A stretch of 64,000 nt of DNA, taken from NCBI RefSeq assembly GCF_030580855.1, contig NZ_JAUQOP010000003.1, positions 248,001 to 312,000 on the forward strand. The letters are read 5' to 3'. The notes beneath the pieces were generated by a model. That model was not told the origin of the DNA, made no database searches, and saw only the letters and a program-made list of their open reading frames with translations. Below, in pieces: positions 33,304-45,667 of this stretch (positions are counted from its first letter, which is position 1; every line of letters begins with the position of its first letter). The DNA comes from Pseudomonas citrullilanati (GTDB lineage: Bacteria; Pseudomonadota; Gammaproteobacteria; Pseudomonadales; Pseudomonadaceae). The translations under genes and the position numbers were made by a program.

Positions 33304-33605
33304 TAATCGGCAAACCGAAAATAAATTGATCGAACGCAATATCGGAGCGTCTGAAAAAGAGTAAAACGGCCGGCGCTGACAATTGCAGTCGCCACCCTGT
33401 AAGAAAAGTTCTCGGCAACCGTGCGGGCTTATTGATGGAACGCCCGCCCAAACAATAACAATTATCATTTAGGTGAACGTTTCTTTGTTGCAACCCACGC
33501 GAAACTTTATTGAAGAATCAACGGCCAATGCCCACCCCGCCGGGGCCGTGGGGGTTTGGAGGTGCGCTATGTCCTTATTCCAATAAATAATTTCGCTATA
33601 GGAAT
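33304..33605. other. Non-coding stretch between aceA and nuoA
   Basis: I see no gene here on either strand. The stretch is AT-richer than its surroundings and contains a Fur-box-like site (33451-33469) and a GC-rich hairpin, CCCAC (33531-33535) with GTGGG (33548-33552) enclosing complementary C and G runs. The hairpin lacks a T run on the plus strand. A short Fur-controlled RNA or simply the upstream control region of nuo are both possible. Confidence 0.4.
33451..33469. promoter_or_regulatory. Fur-box-like site upstream of nuo
   Basis: AACAATAACAATTATCATT matches the 19-base Fur consensus (GATAATGATAATCATTATC) at 12 positions, with the repeated N-A-N-A-A-T hexamer pattern. It lies 270 bases before nuoA and 155 before the predicted nuo promoter, so what it controls is not clear. 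Confidence 0.4.
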
Positions 33606-33634
33606 TTTACTTGCCCGGTGTTTAGCCATAAAAT
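33606..33634 (+). promoter_or_regulatory. Putative nuo operon promoter
   Basis: TTTACT (33606-33611) and TAAAAT (33629-33634) are 17 bases apart; the -10 matches at five of six positions. Transcription would start near 33641, leaving an 80-base leader to nuoA. Best sigma-70 candidate in the gap. Confidence 0.45.
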
Positions 33635-33721
33635 CACCGCGATTGATTGCTGCGACATATCGTCACTGCGTTATTTCTTTTCAAGCTCAGAGGCCCTTGC
33701 CCTCTGTTAAGGATTTCCAGC

Positions 33722-34135
33722 ATGCCCGAAGCGACAGGACTCATGGCCCACAACTGGGGCTTTGCCATTTTCCTTCTGGGCGTCGTCGGCCTGTGCGCCT
33801 TCATGCTCGGCGTGTCGAGCCTGCTCGGGTCAAAAGCCTGGGGCCGCAGCAAAAACGAACCGTTCGAGTCCGGCATGCTACCTACCGGTGGCGCCCGCTT
33901 GCGGCTCTCAGCCAAATTCTATCTGGTCGCGATGCTCTTCGTGATCTTCGACATCGAAGCCCTCTTTCTCTTTGCCTGGTCTGTGTCCGTCCGCGAAAGC
34001 GGCTGGACCGGATTCGTCGAAGCACTCGTTTTCATAGCAATTCTGTTGGCAGGTCTTGTCTACCTTTACCGGGTGGGGGCACTTGATTGGGCTCCGGAAG
34101 CTCGGCGCAAGCGGCAAGCGAAGCTGAAACAATGA
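33722..34135 (+). CDS. nuoA: NADH-quinone oxidoreductase subunit A
   Basis: 137-residue membrane subunit with three hydrophobic helices (about 14-34, 68-88, 96-116). It packs near the quinone site of complex I. The loop [16 protein letters not shown] holds the conserved acidic and Gly residues. ATG at 33722 with AAGGA upstream, first gene of the 13-gene nuo operon and 80 bases after the predicted start of transcription. Confidence 0.95.
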   Translation: MPEATGLMAHNWGFAIFLLGVVGLCAFMLGVSSLLGSKAWGRSKNEPFESGMLPTGGARLRLSAKFYLVAMLFVIFDIEALFLFAWSVSVRESGWTGFVEALVFIAILLAGLVYLYRVGALDWAPEARRKRQAKLKQ

Positions 34136-34145
34136 GGCTTTGGCA

Positions 34146-34820
34146 ATGCAATACAATCTCACCAGGATCGACCCCGATGCTCCTAACGAGCAGTATCCGA
34201 TTGGCAAGCGGGAAACCGTCGCCGATCCGTTAGAAGATCAAGTCCACAAGAACATCTTCATGGGCAAGCTCGAAGACGTGCTGAACAGCACGGTCAACTG
34301 GGGTCGCAAGAACTCCCTGTGGCCGTACAACTTCGGCCTTTCGTGCTGCTACGTGGAAATGACCACCGCCTTCACGGCGCCCCATGACATCGCGCGCTTC
34401 GGCGCCGAAGTGATCCGGGCCTCGCCACGCCAGGCGGACTTCATGGTTATCGCCGGTACCTGCTTCATCAAGATGGCGCCGATCATCCAGCGTCTCTACG
34501 AGCAGATGCTCGAACCCAAGTGGGTGATCTCCATGGGTTCGTGCGCCAACTCCGGTGGCATGTACGACATCTATTCCGTCGTTCAAGGGGTGGACAAGTT
34601 CCTGCCCGTGGACGTCTACGTGCCTGGCTGCCCGCCTCGCCCTGAAGCGTTCCTGCAAGGCTTGATGCTGTTGCAGGAGTCGATTGGCCAGGAGCGTCGC
34701 CCACTGTCCTGGGTCGTTGGCGATCAAGGCGTGTATCGCGCCGAGATGCCGTCGCAAAAGGAACAGCGCCGCGAACAGCGTATCGCAGTCACCAACCTGC
34801 GCAGCCCCGACGAAGTCTGA
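34146..34820 (+). CDS. nuoB: NADH-quinone oxidoreductase subunit B
   Basis: 224-residue peripheral subunit carrying cluster N2, the terminal [4Fe-4S] that hands electrons to ubiquinone. Ligands are visible in GLSCCYVEM (two adjacent Cys), MGSCANSGG and [12 protein letters not shown] at 34146 preceded by GAGG; a TTG two codons upstream is less likely. Ten bases after nuoA and 74 before nuoC/D. Confidence 0.97.
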   Translation: MQYNLTRIDPDAPNEQYPIGKRETVADPLEDQVHKNIFMGKLEDVLNSTVNWGRKNSLWPYNFGLSCCYVEMTTAFTAPHDIARFGAEVIRASPRQADFMVIAGTCFIKMAPIIQRLYEQMLEPKWVISMGSCANSGGMYDIYSVVQGVDKFLPVDVYVPGCPPRPEAFLQGLMLLQESIGQERRPLSWVVGDQGVYRAEMPSQKEQRREQRIAVTNLRSPDEV

Positions 34821-34888
34821 TCCAGCTCTGTTCCTCAAAGAAGAAACGAGAACCTGGCTTCATTCTTTACGTTGACCGAAAGCGATAA

Positions 34889-36679
<1,791 letters not shown>

Positions 36680-36681
36680 GC

Positions 36682-37179
36682 ATGAACAGCACGCTTATCC
36701 AGACAGACCGTTTCGCCTTGAGCGAAACCGAGCGCTCGGCCATCGAGCACGAGCTGCATCACTACGAAGACCCGCGCGCGGCGTCGATCGAAGCCTTGAA
36801 GATCGTCCAGAAGGAACGTGGCTGGGTGCCTGACGGCGCGCTCTACGCCATCGGCGAGATCCTCGGCATCCCGGCCAGCGACGTCGAGGGCGTCGCCACC
36901 TTCTACAGCCAGATCTTCCGCCAGCCAGTGGGCCGCCACATCATCCGCGTCTGCGACAGCATGGTCTGCTACATCGGCGGCCACGAGTCCGTGGTCAGCG
37001 AAATCCAGGGCAAGCTGGGCATCGGGCTGGGCCAGACCACCGCCGACGGCCGCTTCACGCTGCTGCCGGTGTGCTGCCTGGGCAACTGCGACAAGGCACC
37101 GGCGCTGATGATCGACGACGACACCTTCGGTGACGTCAAGCCAGATGGCGTTGCCAAATTGCTGGAGGGCTACGTATGA
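36682..37179 (+). CDS. nuoE: NADH-quinone oxidoreductase subunit E
   Basis: 165-residue thioredoxin-fold subunit of the NADH module holding the off-path [2Fe-2S] cluster N1a. The four ligands lie in CDSMVC and CCLGNC (the second Cys of CC and the Cys of GNC). The N-terminal helical domain is complete. Overlaps nuoF by four bases. Confidence 0.96.
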   Translation: MNSTLIQTDRFALSETERSAIEHELHHYEDPRAASIEALKIVQKERGWVPDGALYAIGEILGIPASDVEGVATFYSQIFRQPVGRHIIRVCDSMVCYIGGHESVVSEIQGKLGIGLGQTTADGRFTLLPVCCLGNCDKAPALMIDDDTFGDVKPDGVAKLLEGYV

Positions 37180-38534
37180 CCCTGACTTCCTTCGGGCCCG
37201 CCAACCGCATCCAGCGCTCGGCCGAAACCCATCCCCTGACCTGGCGCCTGCGTGACGACGGCGAAGCCGTGTGGCTCGACGAATACCAGGCCAAGAACGG
37301 CTACGCGGCGGCGCGCAAGGCATTCGCCGACATGGCCGCCGACGACATCGTCCAGACCGTGAAGGACTCCGGCCTCAAGGGCCGCGGCGGTGCGGGCTTC
37401 CCCACCGGCGTGAAGTGGGGCCTGATGCCCAAGGACGAGTCCATCGACATCCGCTACCTGCTGTGCAACGCGGACGAAATGGAACCCAACACCTGGAAGG
37501 ACCGCATGCTGATGGAGCAACTGCCCCATCTGCTGATCGAAGGCATGCTGATCAGCGCCCGCGCGCTGAAGACCTACCGTGGCTATATCTTCCTGCGCGG
37601 CGAATACACCACCGCCGCCAGGCACCTCAACCGCGCCGTGGAAGAAGCCAAGGCCGCGGGCCTTTTGGGCAAGAACATCCTGGGCAGCGGCTTCGACTTC
37701 GAGCTGTTCGTCCACACCGGCGCCGGGCGCTATATCTGCGGTGAAGAAACCGCGCTGATCAACTCCCTGGAAGGCCGCCGCGCCAACCCGCGCTCCAAGC
37801 CGCCCTTCCCCGCCGCCGTGGGCGTGTGGGGCAAGCCGACCTGCGTGAACAACGTCGAGACGCTGTGCAACGTGCCGGCGATCATCGCCGACGGCGTGGA
37901 CTGGTACAAATCCCTGGCCCGCGACGGCAGCGAAGACATGGGCACCAAGCTCATGGGCTTCTCCGGCAAGGTCAAGAACCCGGGCCTGTGGGAACTGCCC
38001 TTCGGCGTCACCGCCCGCGAACTGTTCGAGGACTACGCCGGCGGCATGCGCGACGGCTACACGCTCAAGTGCTGGCAGCCCGGCGGCGCCGGTACCGGCT
38101 TCCTGCTGCCGGAACACCTGGACGCGCAAATGTACGCCGGCGGCATCGCCAAGGTGGGCACCCGGATGGGTACCGGCCTGGCCATGGCCGTCGACAACAG
38201 CGTCAACATGGTGTCGCTGCTGCGCAACATGGAACAGTTCTTCGCCCGTGAATCCTGCGGTTTCTGCACCCCTTGCCGCGATGGCCTGCCATGGAGCGTC
38301 AAGCTCCTGATGGCCATCGAGAACGGCGAAGGCCAGCCGGGCGACATCGAGACCCTGCTGGGCCTGGTGGGTTTCCTTGGCCCGGGCAAGACCTTCTGTG
38401 CCCACGCACCGGGTGCCGTGGAGCCATTGGGCAGCGCGATCAAATACTTCCGCCCTGAATTCGAGGCCGGCATCGCGCCAACCCGCGCGGGCGACCTCAA
38501 CCAGGTGGTCACGCCGACCATGGTCGGCGCGTAA
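37176..38534 (+). CDS. nuoF: NADH-quinone oxidoreductase subunit F
   Basis: 452-residue NADH-oxidising subunit with FMN and [4Fe-4S] N3. The FMN/NADH site shows [15 protein letters not shown] and [19 protein letters not shown]; the cluster ligands start in [12 protein letters not shown] with the fourth Cys in KTFCAHAPG. Starts at the ATGA overlap with nuoE. Followed by a 142-base gap with a hairpin before nuoG, the longest break inside the operon. Confidence 0.97.
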   Translation: MTLTSFGPANRIQRSAETHPLTWRLRDDGEAVWLDEYQAKNGYAAARKAFADMAADDIVQTVKDSGLKGRGGAGFPTGVKWGLMPKDESIDIRYLLCNADEMEPNTWKDRMLMEQLPHLLIEGMLISARALKTYRGYIFLRGEYTTAARHLNRAVEEAKAAGLLGKNILGSGFDFELFVHTGAGRYICGEETALINSLEGRRANPRSKPPFPAAVGVWGKPTCVNNVETLCNVPAIIADGVDWYKSLARDGSEDMGTKLMGFSGKVKNPGLWELPFGVTARELFEDYAGGMRDGYTLKCWQPGGAGTGFLLPEHLDAQMYAGGIAKVGTRMGTGLAMAVDNSVNMVSLLRNMEQFFARESCGFCTPCRDGLPWSVKLLMAIENGEGQPGDIETLLGLVGFLGPGKTFCAHAPGAVEPLGSAIKYFRPEFEAGIAPTRAGDLNQVVTPTMVGA

Positions 38535-38546
38535 CGACGCTTCAAG

Positions 38547-38572
38547 AGGCGAAGGGTCCGTGCCCTTCGCCT
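38547..38572 (+). terminator. Intra-operon hairpin between nuoF and nuoG
   Basis: AGGCGAAGGG (38547-38556) pairs perfectly with CCCTTCGCCT (38563-38572) over a six-base loop, 13 bases after the nuoF stop. It is followed by TTCGTCC rather than a real T run, so it is more likely a weak attenuator, RNA-processing or 3'-protecting stem than a full terminator. Confidence 0.5.
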
Positions 38573-38676
38573 TTCGTCCGATGACGCCTCTTCACCGGGG
38601 CTGTTTGGATTCGGACGAACGACAAGATTCCATTAGCCACGCCCGCTGACACCGGGCCAACGAAGAACTTTGAACC

Positions 38677-41391
38677 ATGGCCACTATCCACGTAGACGGC
38701 AAAGAGCTCGAAGTCGATGGCGCAGACAACCTGTTGCAGGCATGTCTGTCGCTGGGCCTCGACATTCCCTATTTCTGCTGGCACCCCGCCCTTGGCAGCG
38801 TTGGCGCCTGTCGCCAGTGCGCGGTCAAGCAGTACACCGACGAAAACGACAAGCGTGGTCGGATCGTCATGTCCTGCATGACCCCCGCCACCGACGGCAG
38901 CTGGATCTCCATCGACGACGAGGAAGCGAAAGTGTTTCGCGCCAGCGTCGTCGAATGGCTGATGACCAACCACCCCCACGACTGCCCGGTCTGTGAGGAA
39001 GGCGGTCACTGCCACCTGCAAGACATGACGGTGATGACCGGCCACAACGAGCGCCGTTATCGCTTCAAGAAACGCACCCACCAGAACCAGCAACTGGGCC
39101 CGTTCATTTCCCACGAGATGAACCGCTGCATCGCCTGCTACCGCTGCGTGCGCTTCTACAAGGACTACGCCGGCGGCACCGACCTGGGCGTGTTCGGTGC
39201 CCACGACAACGTGTACTTCGGTCGCGTCGAAGACGGCACCCTGGAAAGCGAATTCTCCGGCAACCTGACCGAGGTCTGCCCGACCGGCGTGTTCACCGAC
39301 AAGACCCACTCCGAGCGCTACAACCGCAAGTGGGACATGCAGTTCTCGCCGAGCATCTGCCACGGCTGCTCCAGCGGCTGCAACATTTCCCCGGGCGAGC
39401 GCTACGGCGAACTGCGTCGCATCGAAAACCGCTACAACGGTTCGGTGAACCAGTATTTCCTTTGCGACCGTGGCCGCTTCGGCTACGGCTACGTCAACCG
39501 CACCGACCGTCCGCGCCAGCCGCTGCTGGCAGACGGCGCCAAGCTGAGCCTGGACGAAGCGCTGGACAAGGCCGCCGAGCTGCTGCGCGGGCGCAACATC
39601 GTCGGCATCGGTTCGCCACGGGCCAGCCTGGAAAGCAACTACGCGTTGCGTGAACTGGTCGGTGCCGAGCACTTCTACAGCGGCATCGAAGCCGCCGAGC
39701 TGGAGCGCATCCGCCTGGTGCTGCAAGTGCTCAAGGACAGCCCCCTGCCCGTGCCGACGATGCGCGACATCGAAGACCACGACGCCGTGTTCGTCCTTGG
39801 CGAAGACCTGACCCAGACCGCCGCGCGCATGGCCCTGGCCCTGCGCCAGTCGGTCAAGGGCAAGGCCGAGGACATGGCCGACGCCATGCGCGTGCAGCCT
39901 TGGCTCGACGCCGCCGTGAAGAACATCGGCCAGCACGCGCTGAACCCGCTGTTCATCGCCAGCCTCGCCGAAACCAAGCTCGACGACGTCGCCGAGGAGT
40001 GCGTGCACGCAGCGCCTGACGACCTGGCCCGCATCGGCTTCGCCGTCGCCCACGCCCTGGACGCCAGCGCCCCGGCCGTCGACGGCCTGGACAGCGAAGC
40101 GGCCGGCCTGGTCCAGCGCATCGCCGACGCCCTGCTGGCGGCCAAGCGCCCGTTGATCATCGCCGGCACCTCCCTGGGTTCCAAGGCGCTGATCGAGGCC
40201 GCCGCCAACATCGCCAAGGCCCTGAAGCTGCGCGAGAAGAACGGGTCCATCAGCCTGGTCGTGCCGGAGGCCAACAGCCTTGGCCTGGCCATGCTCGGTG
40301 GCGAATCGGTGGACGCAGCCCTGCAAGCGGTGATCGACGGCAACGCCGACGCCATCGTGGTGCTGGAGAACGACCTCTATACCCGTACCGACAAGGCCCG
40401 GGTGGACGCCGCCCTGAGCGCCGCGAAAACCGTGATCGTCGCCGACCACCAGAAGACCGCCACCACCGACCGCGCCCACCTGGTGCTGCCGGCGGCGAGC
40501 TTCGCCGAAGGCGACGGCACCCTGGTCAGCCAGGAAGGCCGCGCCCAGCGCTTCTTCCAGGTCTTCGACCCGCAATACCTGGACGCCAGCATCCTGGTCC
40601 ACGAAGGCTGGCGCTGGCTGCATGCCCTGCGCGCCACCCTGCTGAACCAGCCGATCGACTGGACCCAACTGGACCACGTCACGGCCGCCTGCGCCTCGAG
40701 CAACCCGCAATTGGCCGGCATCGTCGACGCCGCGCCTTCCGCCGCGTTCCGCATCAAGGGCATGAAGCTGGCCCGCGAACCGCTGCGCTACTCCGGCCGT
40801 ACCGCCATGCGCGCCAACATCAGCGTGCATGAACCGCGCACCCCGCAAGACAAGGACACCCCGTTCGCCTTCTCCATGGAAGGTTACTCGGGCTCCGCCG
40901 AACCGCGCTCGCAAGTGCCGTTCGCCTGGTCGCCGGGCTGGAACTCGCCGCAGGCCTGGAACAAGTTCCAGGACGAAGTCGGCGGTCACCTGCGTGCCGG
41001 TGACCCGGGCAAGCGCCTGATCGAAAGCCAGGGCGATGGCCTCGGCTGGTTCGCCAGCGTACCGCGTGCCTTCAACCCGGCGCCGGGCACCTGGCAGGTC
41101 GTGCCGTTCCACCACCTGTTCGGCAGCGAGGAGAACTCTTCCAAGGCCGCGCCGGTGCAAGAACGCATCCCGGCCGCCTACGTGTCGCTGGCCAAGTCCG
41201 AAGCCGATCGCCTGGGCGTCAACGACGGTGCCCTGCTCAGCCTGAACGTGGCCGGCCAGACGCTCCGTCTGCCGCTGCGCATCAATGAAGCACTGGGCGC
41301 CGGCCTGGTGGCGTTGCCAGCCGGCCTGGCAGGCATCCCACCGGCGATTTTCGGCAAAACCGTCGACGGTCTGCAGGAGGCAGCGCAATGA
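38677..41391 (+). CDS. nuoG: NADH-quinone oxidoreductase subunit G
   Basis: 904-residue largest complex I subunit, wiring electrons from NuoF toward NuoI. N-terminal ferredoxin domain with [2Fe-2S] N1b ([15 protein letters not shown]), His/Cys cluster N5 ([12 protein letters not shown]), N4 (CIACYRC and CPTGVF), and the extra N7 cluster seen in E. coli-type enzymes ([11 protein letters not shown] and FLCDRGR). The rest is a molybdopterin-oxidoreductase-like domain without cofactor. Overlaps nuoH by four bases. Confidence 0.97.
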   Translation: MATIHVDGKELEVDGADNLLQACLSLGLDIPYFCWHPALGSVGACRQCAVKQYTDENDKRGRIVMSCMTPATDGSWISIDDEEAKVFRASVVEWLMTNHPHDCPVCEEGGHCHLQDMTVMTGHNERRYRFKKRTHQNQQLGPFISHEMNRCIACYRCVRFYKDYAGGTDLGVFGAHDNVYFGRVEDGTLESEFSGNLTEVCPTGVFTDKTHSERYNRKWDMQFSPSICHGCSSGCNISPGERYGELRRIENRYNGSVNQYFLCDRGRFGYGYVNRTDRPRQPLLADGAKLSLDEALDKAAELLRGRNIVGIGSPRASLESNYALRELVGAEHFYSGIEAAELERIRLVLQVLKDSPLPVPTMRDIEDHDAVFVLGEDLTQTAARMALALRQSVKGKAEDMADAMRVQPWLDAAVKNIGQHALNPLFIASLAETKLDDVAEECVHAAPDDLARIGFAVAHALDASAPAVDGLDSEAAGLVQRIADALLAAKRPLIIAGTSLGSKALIEAAANIAKALKLREKNGSISLVVPEANSLGLAMLGGESVDAALQAVIDGNADAIVVLENDLYTRTDKARVDAALSAAKTVIVADHQKTATTDRAHLVLPAASFAEGDGTLVSQEGRAQRFFQVFDPQYLDASILVHEGWRWLHALRATLLNQPIDWTQLDHVTAACASSNPQLAGIVDAAPSAAFRIKGMKLAREPLRYSGRTAMRANISVHEPRTPQDKDTPFAFSMEGYSGSAEPRSQVPFAWSPGWNSPQAWNKFQDEVGGHLRAGDPGKRLIESQGDGLGWFASVPRAFNPAPGTWQVVPFHHLFGSEENSSKAAPVQERIPAAYVSLAKSEADRLGVNDGALLSLNVAGQTLRLPLRINEALGAGLVALPAGLAGIPPAIFGKTVDGLQEAAQ

Positions 41392-42395
41392 GCTGGTTCA
41401 CCCCTGACGTGATCGATGTGATCCTGACGGTCCTCAAGGCCATCGTGATCCTGCTGGCCGTGGTGGTCTGCGGGGCGCTGCTGAGCTTCATCGAACGGCG
41501 CCTGCTGGGCTGGTGGCAGGACCGCTACGGTCCGAACCGCGTCGGCCCGTTCGGCATGTTCCAGATCGCCGCCGACATGGTCAAAATGTTCTTCAAGGAA
41601 GACTGGACGCCACCGTTCGCCGACAAGGTGATCTTCACCCTGGCGCCGGTCGTGGCCATGAGCGCCTTGCTGATCGCCTTCGCGATCATCCCGATCACCC
41701 CGACCTGGGGCGTGGCGGACCTGAACATCGGCCTGCTGTTCTTCTTCGCCATGGCCGGCCTGTCGGTGTATGCGGTGCTGTTCGCCGGCTGGTCGAGCAA
41801 CAACAAGTTCGCCCTGCTGGGCAGCCTGCGGGCCTCGGCCCAGACCGTGTCCTACGAAGTGTTCATGGGCCTGGCGCTCATGGGCATCGTGATCCAGGCC
41901 GGCTCGTTCAACATGCGCGACATCGTCGAGTACCAGGCGCAGAACCTGTGGTTCATCATCCCGCAGTTCTTCGGCTTCTGTACCTTCTTCATCGCTGGCG
42001 TGGCCGTGACTCACCGTCACCCCTTCGACCAGCCGGAAGCGGAACAGGAACTGGCCGACGGCTACCACATTGAATATGCCGGCATGAAATGGGGCATGTT
42101 CTTCGTCGGCGAATACATCGGCATCATCCTGATCTCGGCGCTGCTGGTCACGCTGTTCTTCGGCGGCTGGCACGGTCCGTTCGGCATCCTGCCGCAATTG
42201 TCCTTCGTCTGGTTCGCCCTGAAGACCGCGTTCTTCATCATGCTGTTCGTCCTGCTGCGCGCCTCGATCCCGCGCCCACGCTACGACCAGGTAATGGATT
42301 TCAGCTGGAAATTCTGCTTGCCGCTGACCCTGATCAACATGCTGGTGACCGCTGCGATCGTTTTGACGAACGCGCCTGCGGCCGCGGTTCAGTGA
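41388..42395 (+). CDS. nuoH: NADH-quinone oxidoreductase subunit H
   Basis: 335-residue membrane subunit with about eight helices, forming the quinone tunnel and joining the proton pump to the peripheral arm. Signatures: [20 protein letters not shown] (family pattern 1) and the acidic loop [20 protein letters not shown]. The C-terminal [18 protein letters not shown] is also typical. Starts at the overlap with nuoG. Confidence 0.97.
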   Translation: MSWFTPDVIDVILTVLKAIVILLAVVVCGALLSFIERRLLGWWQDRYGPNRVGPFGMFQIAADMVKMFFKEDWTPPFADKVIFTLAPVVAMSALLIAFAIIPITPTWGVADLNIGLLFFFAMAGLSVYAVLFAGWSSNNKFALLGSLRASAQTVSYEVFMGLALMGIVIQAGSFNMRDIVEYQAQNLWFIIPQFFGFCTFFIAGVAVTHRHPFDQPEAEQELADGYHIEYAGMKWGMFFVGEYIGIILISALLVTLFFGGWHGPFGILPQLSFVWFALKTAFFIMLFVLLRASIPRPRYDQVMDFSWKFCLPLTLINMLVTAAIVLTNAPAAAVQ

Positions 42396-42406
42396 GGATT
42401 TGACCC

Positions 42407-42955
42407 ATGTTCAAATATATTGGCGACATCGTTAAGGGTACCGGTACCCAACTGCGAAGCCTGGTCATGATCTTCGGCCATGGCTTTCGCAAGCGCGACA
42501 CCCTGCAATACCCGGAAGAACCGGTGTACCTGGCCCCGCGTTATCGCGGCCGCATCGTCCTGACCCGCGATCCCGACGGCGAAGAGCGTTGCGTGGCGTG
42601 CAACCTGTGCGCCGTGGCCTGCCCGGTGGGTTGCATCTCGTTGCAGAAAGCTGAAACCGAAGACGGTCGCTGGTACCCGGACTTCTTCCGCATCAACTTC
42701 TCGCGCTGCATTTTCTGCGGCCTCTGCGAGGAAGCCTGCCCGACCACCGCGATCCAGCTCACGCCGGATTTCGAAATGGCCGAGTTCAAGCGTCAGGACC
42801 TGGTGTACGAGAAAGAAGACCTGCTGATTTCCGGTCCCGGTAAAAACCCTGATTACAACTTCTATCGTGTTGCAGGTATGGCCATTGCCGGCAAGCCGAA
42901 AGGCGCCGCGCAGAACGAAGCCGAACCGATCAACGTGAAGAGCTTGCTGCCTTAA
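42407..42955 (+). CDS. nuoI: NADH-quinone oxidoreductase subunit I
   Basis: 182-residue ferredoxin-like subunit with two [4Fe-4S] clusters, N6a and N6b, ligated by [15 protein letters not shown] and [15 protein letters not shown]. The N-terminal amphipathic helix lies on the membrane. It passes electrons from NuoG to NuoB. Eleven bases after nuoH, nine before nuoJ. Confidence 0.97.
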   Translation: MFKYIGDIVKGTGTQLRSLVMIFGHGFRKRDTLQYPEEPVYLAPRYRGRIVLTRDPDGEERCVACNLCAVACPVGCISLQKAETEDGRWYPDFFRINFSRCIFCGLCEEACPTTAIQLTPDFEMAEFKRQDLVYEKEDLLISGPGKNPDYNFYRVAGMAIAGKPKGAAQNEAEPINVKSLLP

Positions 42956-42964
42956 GGAAGAAAG

Positions 42965-43465
42965 ATGGAATTCGCTTTCTATTTCGCATCGGGTATCGCG
43001 GTGGTGTCCACGCTTCGCGTGGTCACCAACACCAACCCTATCCATGCCCTGCTCTACCTGATCATTTCGCTGATCGCCGTGGCCATGACCTTCTTCGCCC
43101 TCGGCGCGCCGTTCGCCGGTGCGCTGGAAGTGATCGCCTACGCCGGCGCCATCATGGTTCTGTTCGTGTTCGTGGTGATGATGCTGAACCTAGGCCCCGC
43201 CTCGGTGCAGCAGGAGCGTTCCTGGCTCAAGCCCGGCATCTGGGCGGGACCGGTGATTCTCGCCGTCCTGCTGCTGGGCGAACTGCTGTACGTGCTGTTC
43301 GCCCACCAGAGCGGCCAGGCCATCGGCCACGCCACCGTAGGTCCCAAGGCCGTGGGCATCAGCCTGTTCGGCCCGTACCTGCTGGTGGTCGAACTCGCCT
43401 CGATGCTGCTGCTTGCCGCAGCCGTCACGGCGTTCCATTTGGGCCGTAACGAGGCGAAGGAGTAA
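42965..43465 (+). CDS. nuoJ: NADH-quinone oxidoreductase subunit J
   Basis: 166-residue membrane subunit with five hydrophobic helices. The conserved third helix reads [20 protein letters not shown], the pi-bulge segment important in coupling. AAGGAAG precedes the ATG at 42965. Four bases separate it from nuoK. Confidence 0.95.
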   Translation: MEFAFYFASGIAVVSTLRVVTNTNPIHALLYLIISLIAVAMTFFALGAPFAGALEVIAYAGAIMVLFVFVVMMLNLGPASVQQERSWLKPGIWAGPVILAVLLLGELLYVLFAHQSGQAIGHATVGPKAVGISLFGPYLLVVELASMLLLAAAVTAFHLGRNEAKE

Positions 43466-43469
43466 TCAC

Positions 43470-43778
43470 ATGCCTGCTATCCCTCTCGAGCATGGCCTGG
43501 CAGTCGCCGGCATCCTGTTCTGTCTCGGCCTGGTTGGCCTGATGGTCCGTCGCAACATCCTGTTCGTGCTGATGAGCCTGGAGGTGATGATGAATGCCTC
43601 CGCCCTGGCCTTCATCGTGGCGGGCGCTCGCTGGGCCCAGCCGGATGGACAGATCATGTTCATCCTGGTGATCAGCCTGGCAGCCGCCGAGGCCAGCATC
43701 GGCCTGGCGATCCTGCTGCAACTGTATCGCCGCTTCCACACGCTCGATATCGACGCTGCCAGTGAGATGCACGGATGA
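43470..43778 (+). CDS. nuoK: NADH-quinone oxidoreductase subunit K
   Basis: 102-residue, three-helix membrane subunit related to MrpC. The two buried Glu residues of the proton path are seen in MSLEVMMNA and [13 protein letters not shown] at 43470 has GAAGGAG just upstream; the longer open frame before it overlaps nuoJ and is not used. Overlaps nuoL by four bases. Confidence 0.96.
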   Translation: MPAIPLEHGLAVAGILFCLGLVGLMVRRNILFVLMSLEVMMNASALAFIVAGARWAQPDGQIMFILVISLAAAEASIGLAILLQLYRRFHTLDIDAASEMHG

Positions 43779-45628
43779 ACATGATCTTTCTGACTTTCGT
43801 ATTTCCCCTGATCGGTTTCCTGCTGCTGTCGTTCTCCCGGGGACGCCTCTCGGAAAACAGCTCGGCACTGATCGGTGTCGGCTCCATCGGCCTGTCGGCG
43901 ATTGTCGCCGCCTACGTGATCTGGCAATTCAACGTCGCACCGCCCGAGGGTGGGCACTACACCCTGGTGCTGTGGCAGTGGATGGCGGTGGAAGGCTTCA
44001 CGCCGAACTTCGCCCTGTACATCGACGGCCTGTCGATCACCATGCTCGGCGTCGTGGTCGGCGTAGGTTTCCTGATCCACTTGTTCGCCTCCTGGTACAT
44101 GCGCGGTGAAGCCGGTTATTCGCGTTTCTTCGCCTACACCAACCTGTTCATCGCCAGCATGCTGTTCCTGGTGCTCGGCGATAACCTGTTGTTCCTGTAC
44201 TTCGGCTGGGAAGGCGTGGGCCTGTGCTCGTACCTGTTGATCGGTTTCTACTACAGCAACCGCAACAACGGCAACGCGGCGCTCAAGGCGTTCATCGTCA
44301 CCCGCATCGGCGACGTGTTCATGGCCATCGGCCTGTTCATCCTGTTCCAGCAACTGGGTACGCTGAACATCCAGGAACTGCTGGTCAAGGCTCCCGAGCA
44401 CTTCAAGGTCGGCGACTTCTGGGTCGTCCTGGCGACCCTGCTGCTGCTGGGCGGCGCCGTCGGTAAATCGGCCCAGCTGCCGCTGCAGACCTGGCTGGCG
44501 GATGCGATGGCCGGCCCGACCCCGGTGTCGGCCCTGATCCACGCCGCCACCATGGTGACCGCGGGCGTCTACCTGATCGCCCGTACCCACGGCCTGTTCG
44601 CCCTGGCGCCGGACATCCTGCACCTGGTGGGCATCGTCGGTGGCGTAACCCTGGTACTGGCCGGCTTCGCCGCGCTGGTGCAGACCGACATCAAGCGGAT
44701 CCTCGCCTACTCGACCATGAGCCAGATCGGCTACATGTTCCTGGCCCTGGGCGTCGGTGCCTGGGAAGGCGCGATCTTCCACTTGATGACCCACGCCTTC
44801 TTCAAGGCCCTGCTGTTCCTTGCCTCCGGTGCGGTGATCGTCGCCTGCCACCACGAGCAGAACATCTTCAAGATGGGCGGCCTGTGGAAGAAACTGCCAT
44901 TGGCCTACGCCAGCTTCATCGTCGGCGGCGCGGCCCTGGCGGCCCTGCCACTGGTCACCGCCGGTTTCTACTCCAAGGACGAGATCCTCTGGGAAGCGTT
45001 CGCCAGCGGTAACCAAGGCTTGCTCTATGCCGGCCTGGTCGGTGCCTTCATGACCTCGCTGTACACCTTCCGCCTGATCTTCATCGCGTTCCACGGTGAA
45101 GCCAAGACCGAAGCCCACGCCGGCCACGGCATCGCCCACTGGCTGCCGCTGTCGGTGCTGATCGTGCTGTCGACCTTCGTCGGCGCCATGATCGCCCCGC
45201 CACTGCACGGCGTGCTGCCGCAAAGCGTCGGCCATGCCGGCGGCGAAGCCAAGCACAGCCTGGAAATCGCCTCGGGCGCCATCGCCCTGGCGGGTATCCT
45301 GCTGGCCGCCCTGCTGTTCCTGGGCAAGCGTCGTTTCGTCACGGCCATCGCCAACAGCGGCCTCGGCCGTGTCCTTTCGGCCTGGTGGTTCGCCGCCTGG
45401 GGCTTCGACTGGATCTACGACAAACTGTTCGTCAAGCCATACCTTGCGATCAGCCACATTCTGCGCAAAGACCCGCTCGACCAGACCATTGGCCTGATCC
45501 CGCGCATGGCCAAGGGCGGCCACACTGCCCTGAGCCGTACCGAGACCGGTCAACTGCGTTGGTATGCGGCTTCCATGGCGGCTGGCGCCGTGCTGGTTAT
45601 CGGCGCCATCGTGCTGGTAGCGGTCTGA
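43775..45628 (+). CDS. nuoL: NADH-quinone oxidoreductase subunit L
   Basis: 617-residue antiporter-like proton pump, the distal end of the membrane arm, with the long lateral helix near its C-terminus. Family marks: [40 protein letters not shown], and [20 protein letters not shown]. Starts in the nuoK stop codon region (ATGA). Confidence 0.97.
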   Translation: MNMIFLTFVFPLIGFLLLSFSRGRLSENSSALIGVGSIGLSAIVAAYVIWQFNVAPPEGGHYTLVLWQWMAVEGFTPNFALYIDGLSITMLGVVVGVGFLIHLFASWYMRGEAGYSRFFAYTNLFIASMLFLVLGDNLLFLYFGWEGVGLCSYLLIGFYYSNRNNGNAALKAFIVTRIGDVFMAIGLFILFQQLGTLNIQELLVKAPEHFKVGDFWVVLATLLLLGGAVGKSAQLPLQTWLADAMAGPTPVSALIHAATMVTAGVYLIARTHGLFALAPDILHLVGIVGGVTLVLAGFAALVQTDIKRILAYSTMSQIGYMFLALGVGAWEGAIFHLMTHAFFKALLFLASGAVIVACHHEQNIFKMGGLWKKLPLAYASFIVGGAALAALPLVTAGFYSKDEILWEAFASGNQGLLYAGLVGAFMTSLYTFRLIFIAFHGEAKTEAHAGHGIAHWLPLSVLIVLSTFVGAMIAPPLHGVLPQSVGHAGGEAKHSLEIASGAIALAGILLAALLFLGKRRFVTAIANSGLGRVLSAWWFAAWGFDWIYDKLFVKPYLAISHILRKDPLDQTIGLIPRMAKGGHTALSRTETGQLRWYAASMAAGAVLVIGAIVLVAV

Positions 45629-45667
45629 TATGAACCTTGCGAACTTGCGAAAGGAAACGAGCCCGTC

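Noticed and set aside
33509-33522. ANR/FNR-like box (TTGAAGAATCAA) upstream of nuoA
   Set aside because: The spacing between the half-sites is two bases too short for TTGAT-N4-ATCAA.
33556-34086. 176-codon frame overlapping the nuoA start
   Set aside because: Different frame from nuoA, Arg-rich composition, spans the nuo promoter; nuoA itself is certain.
38542-41388. 948-codon minus-strand frame opposite nuoG
   Set aside because: Same reason: antisense artefact over a conserved gene.
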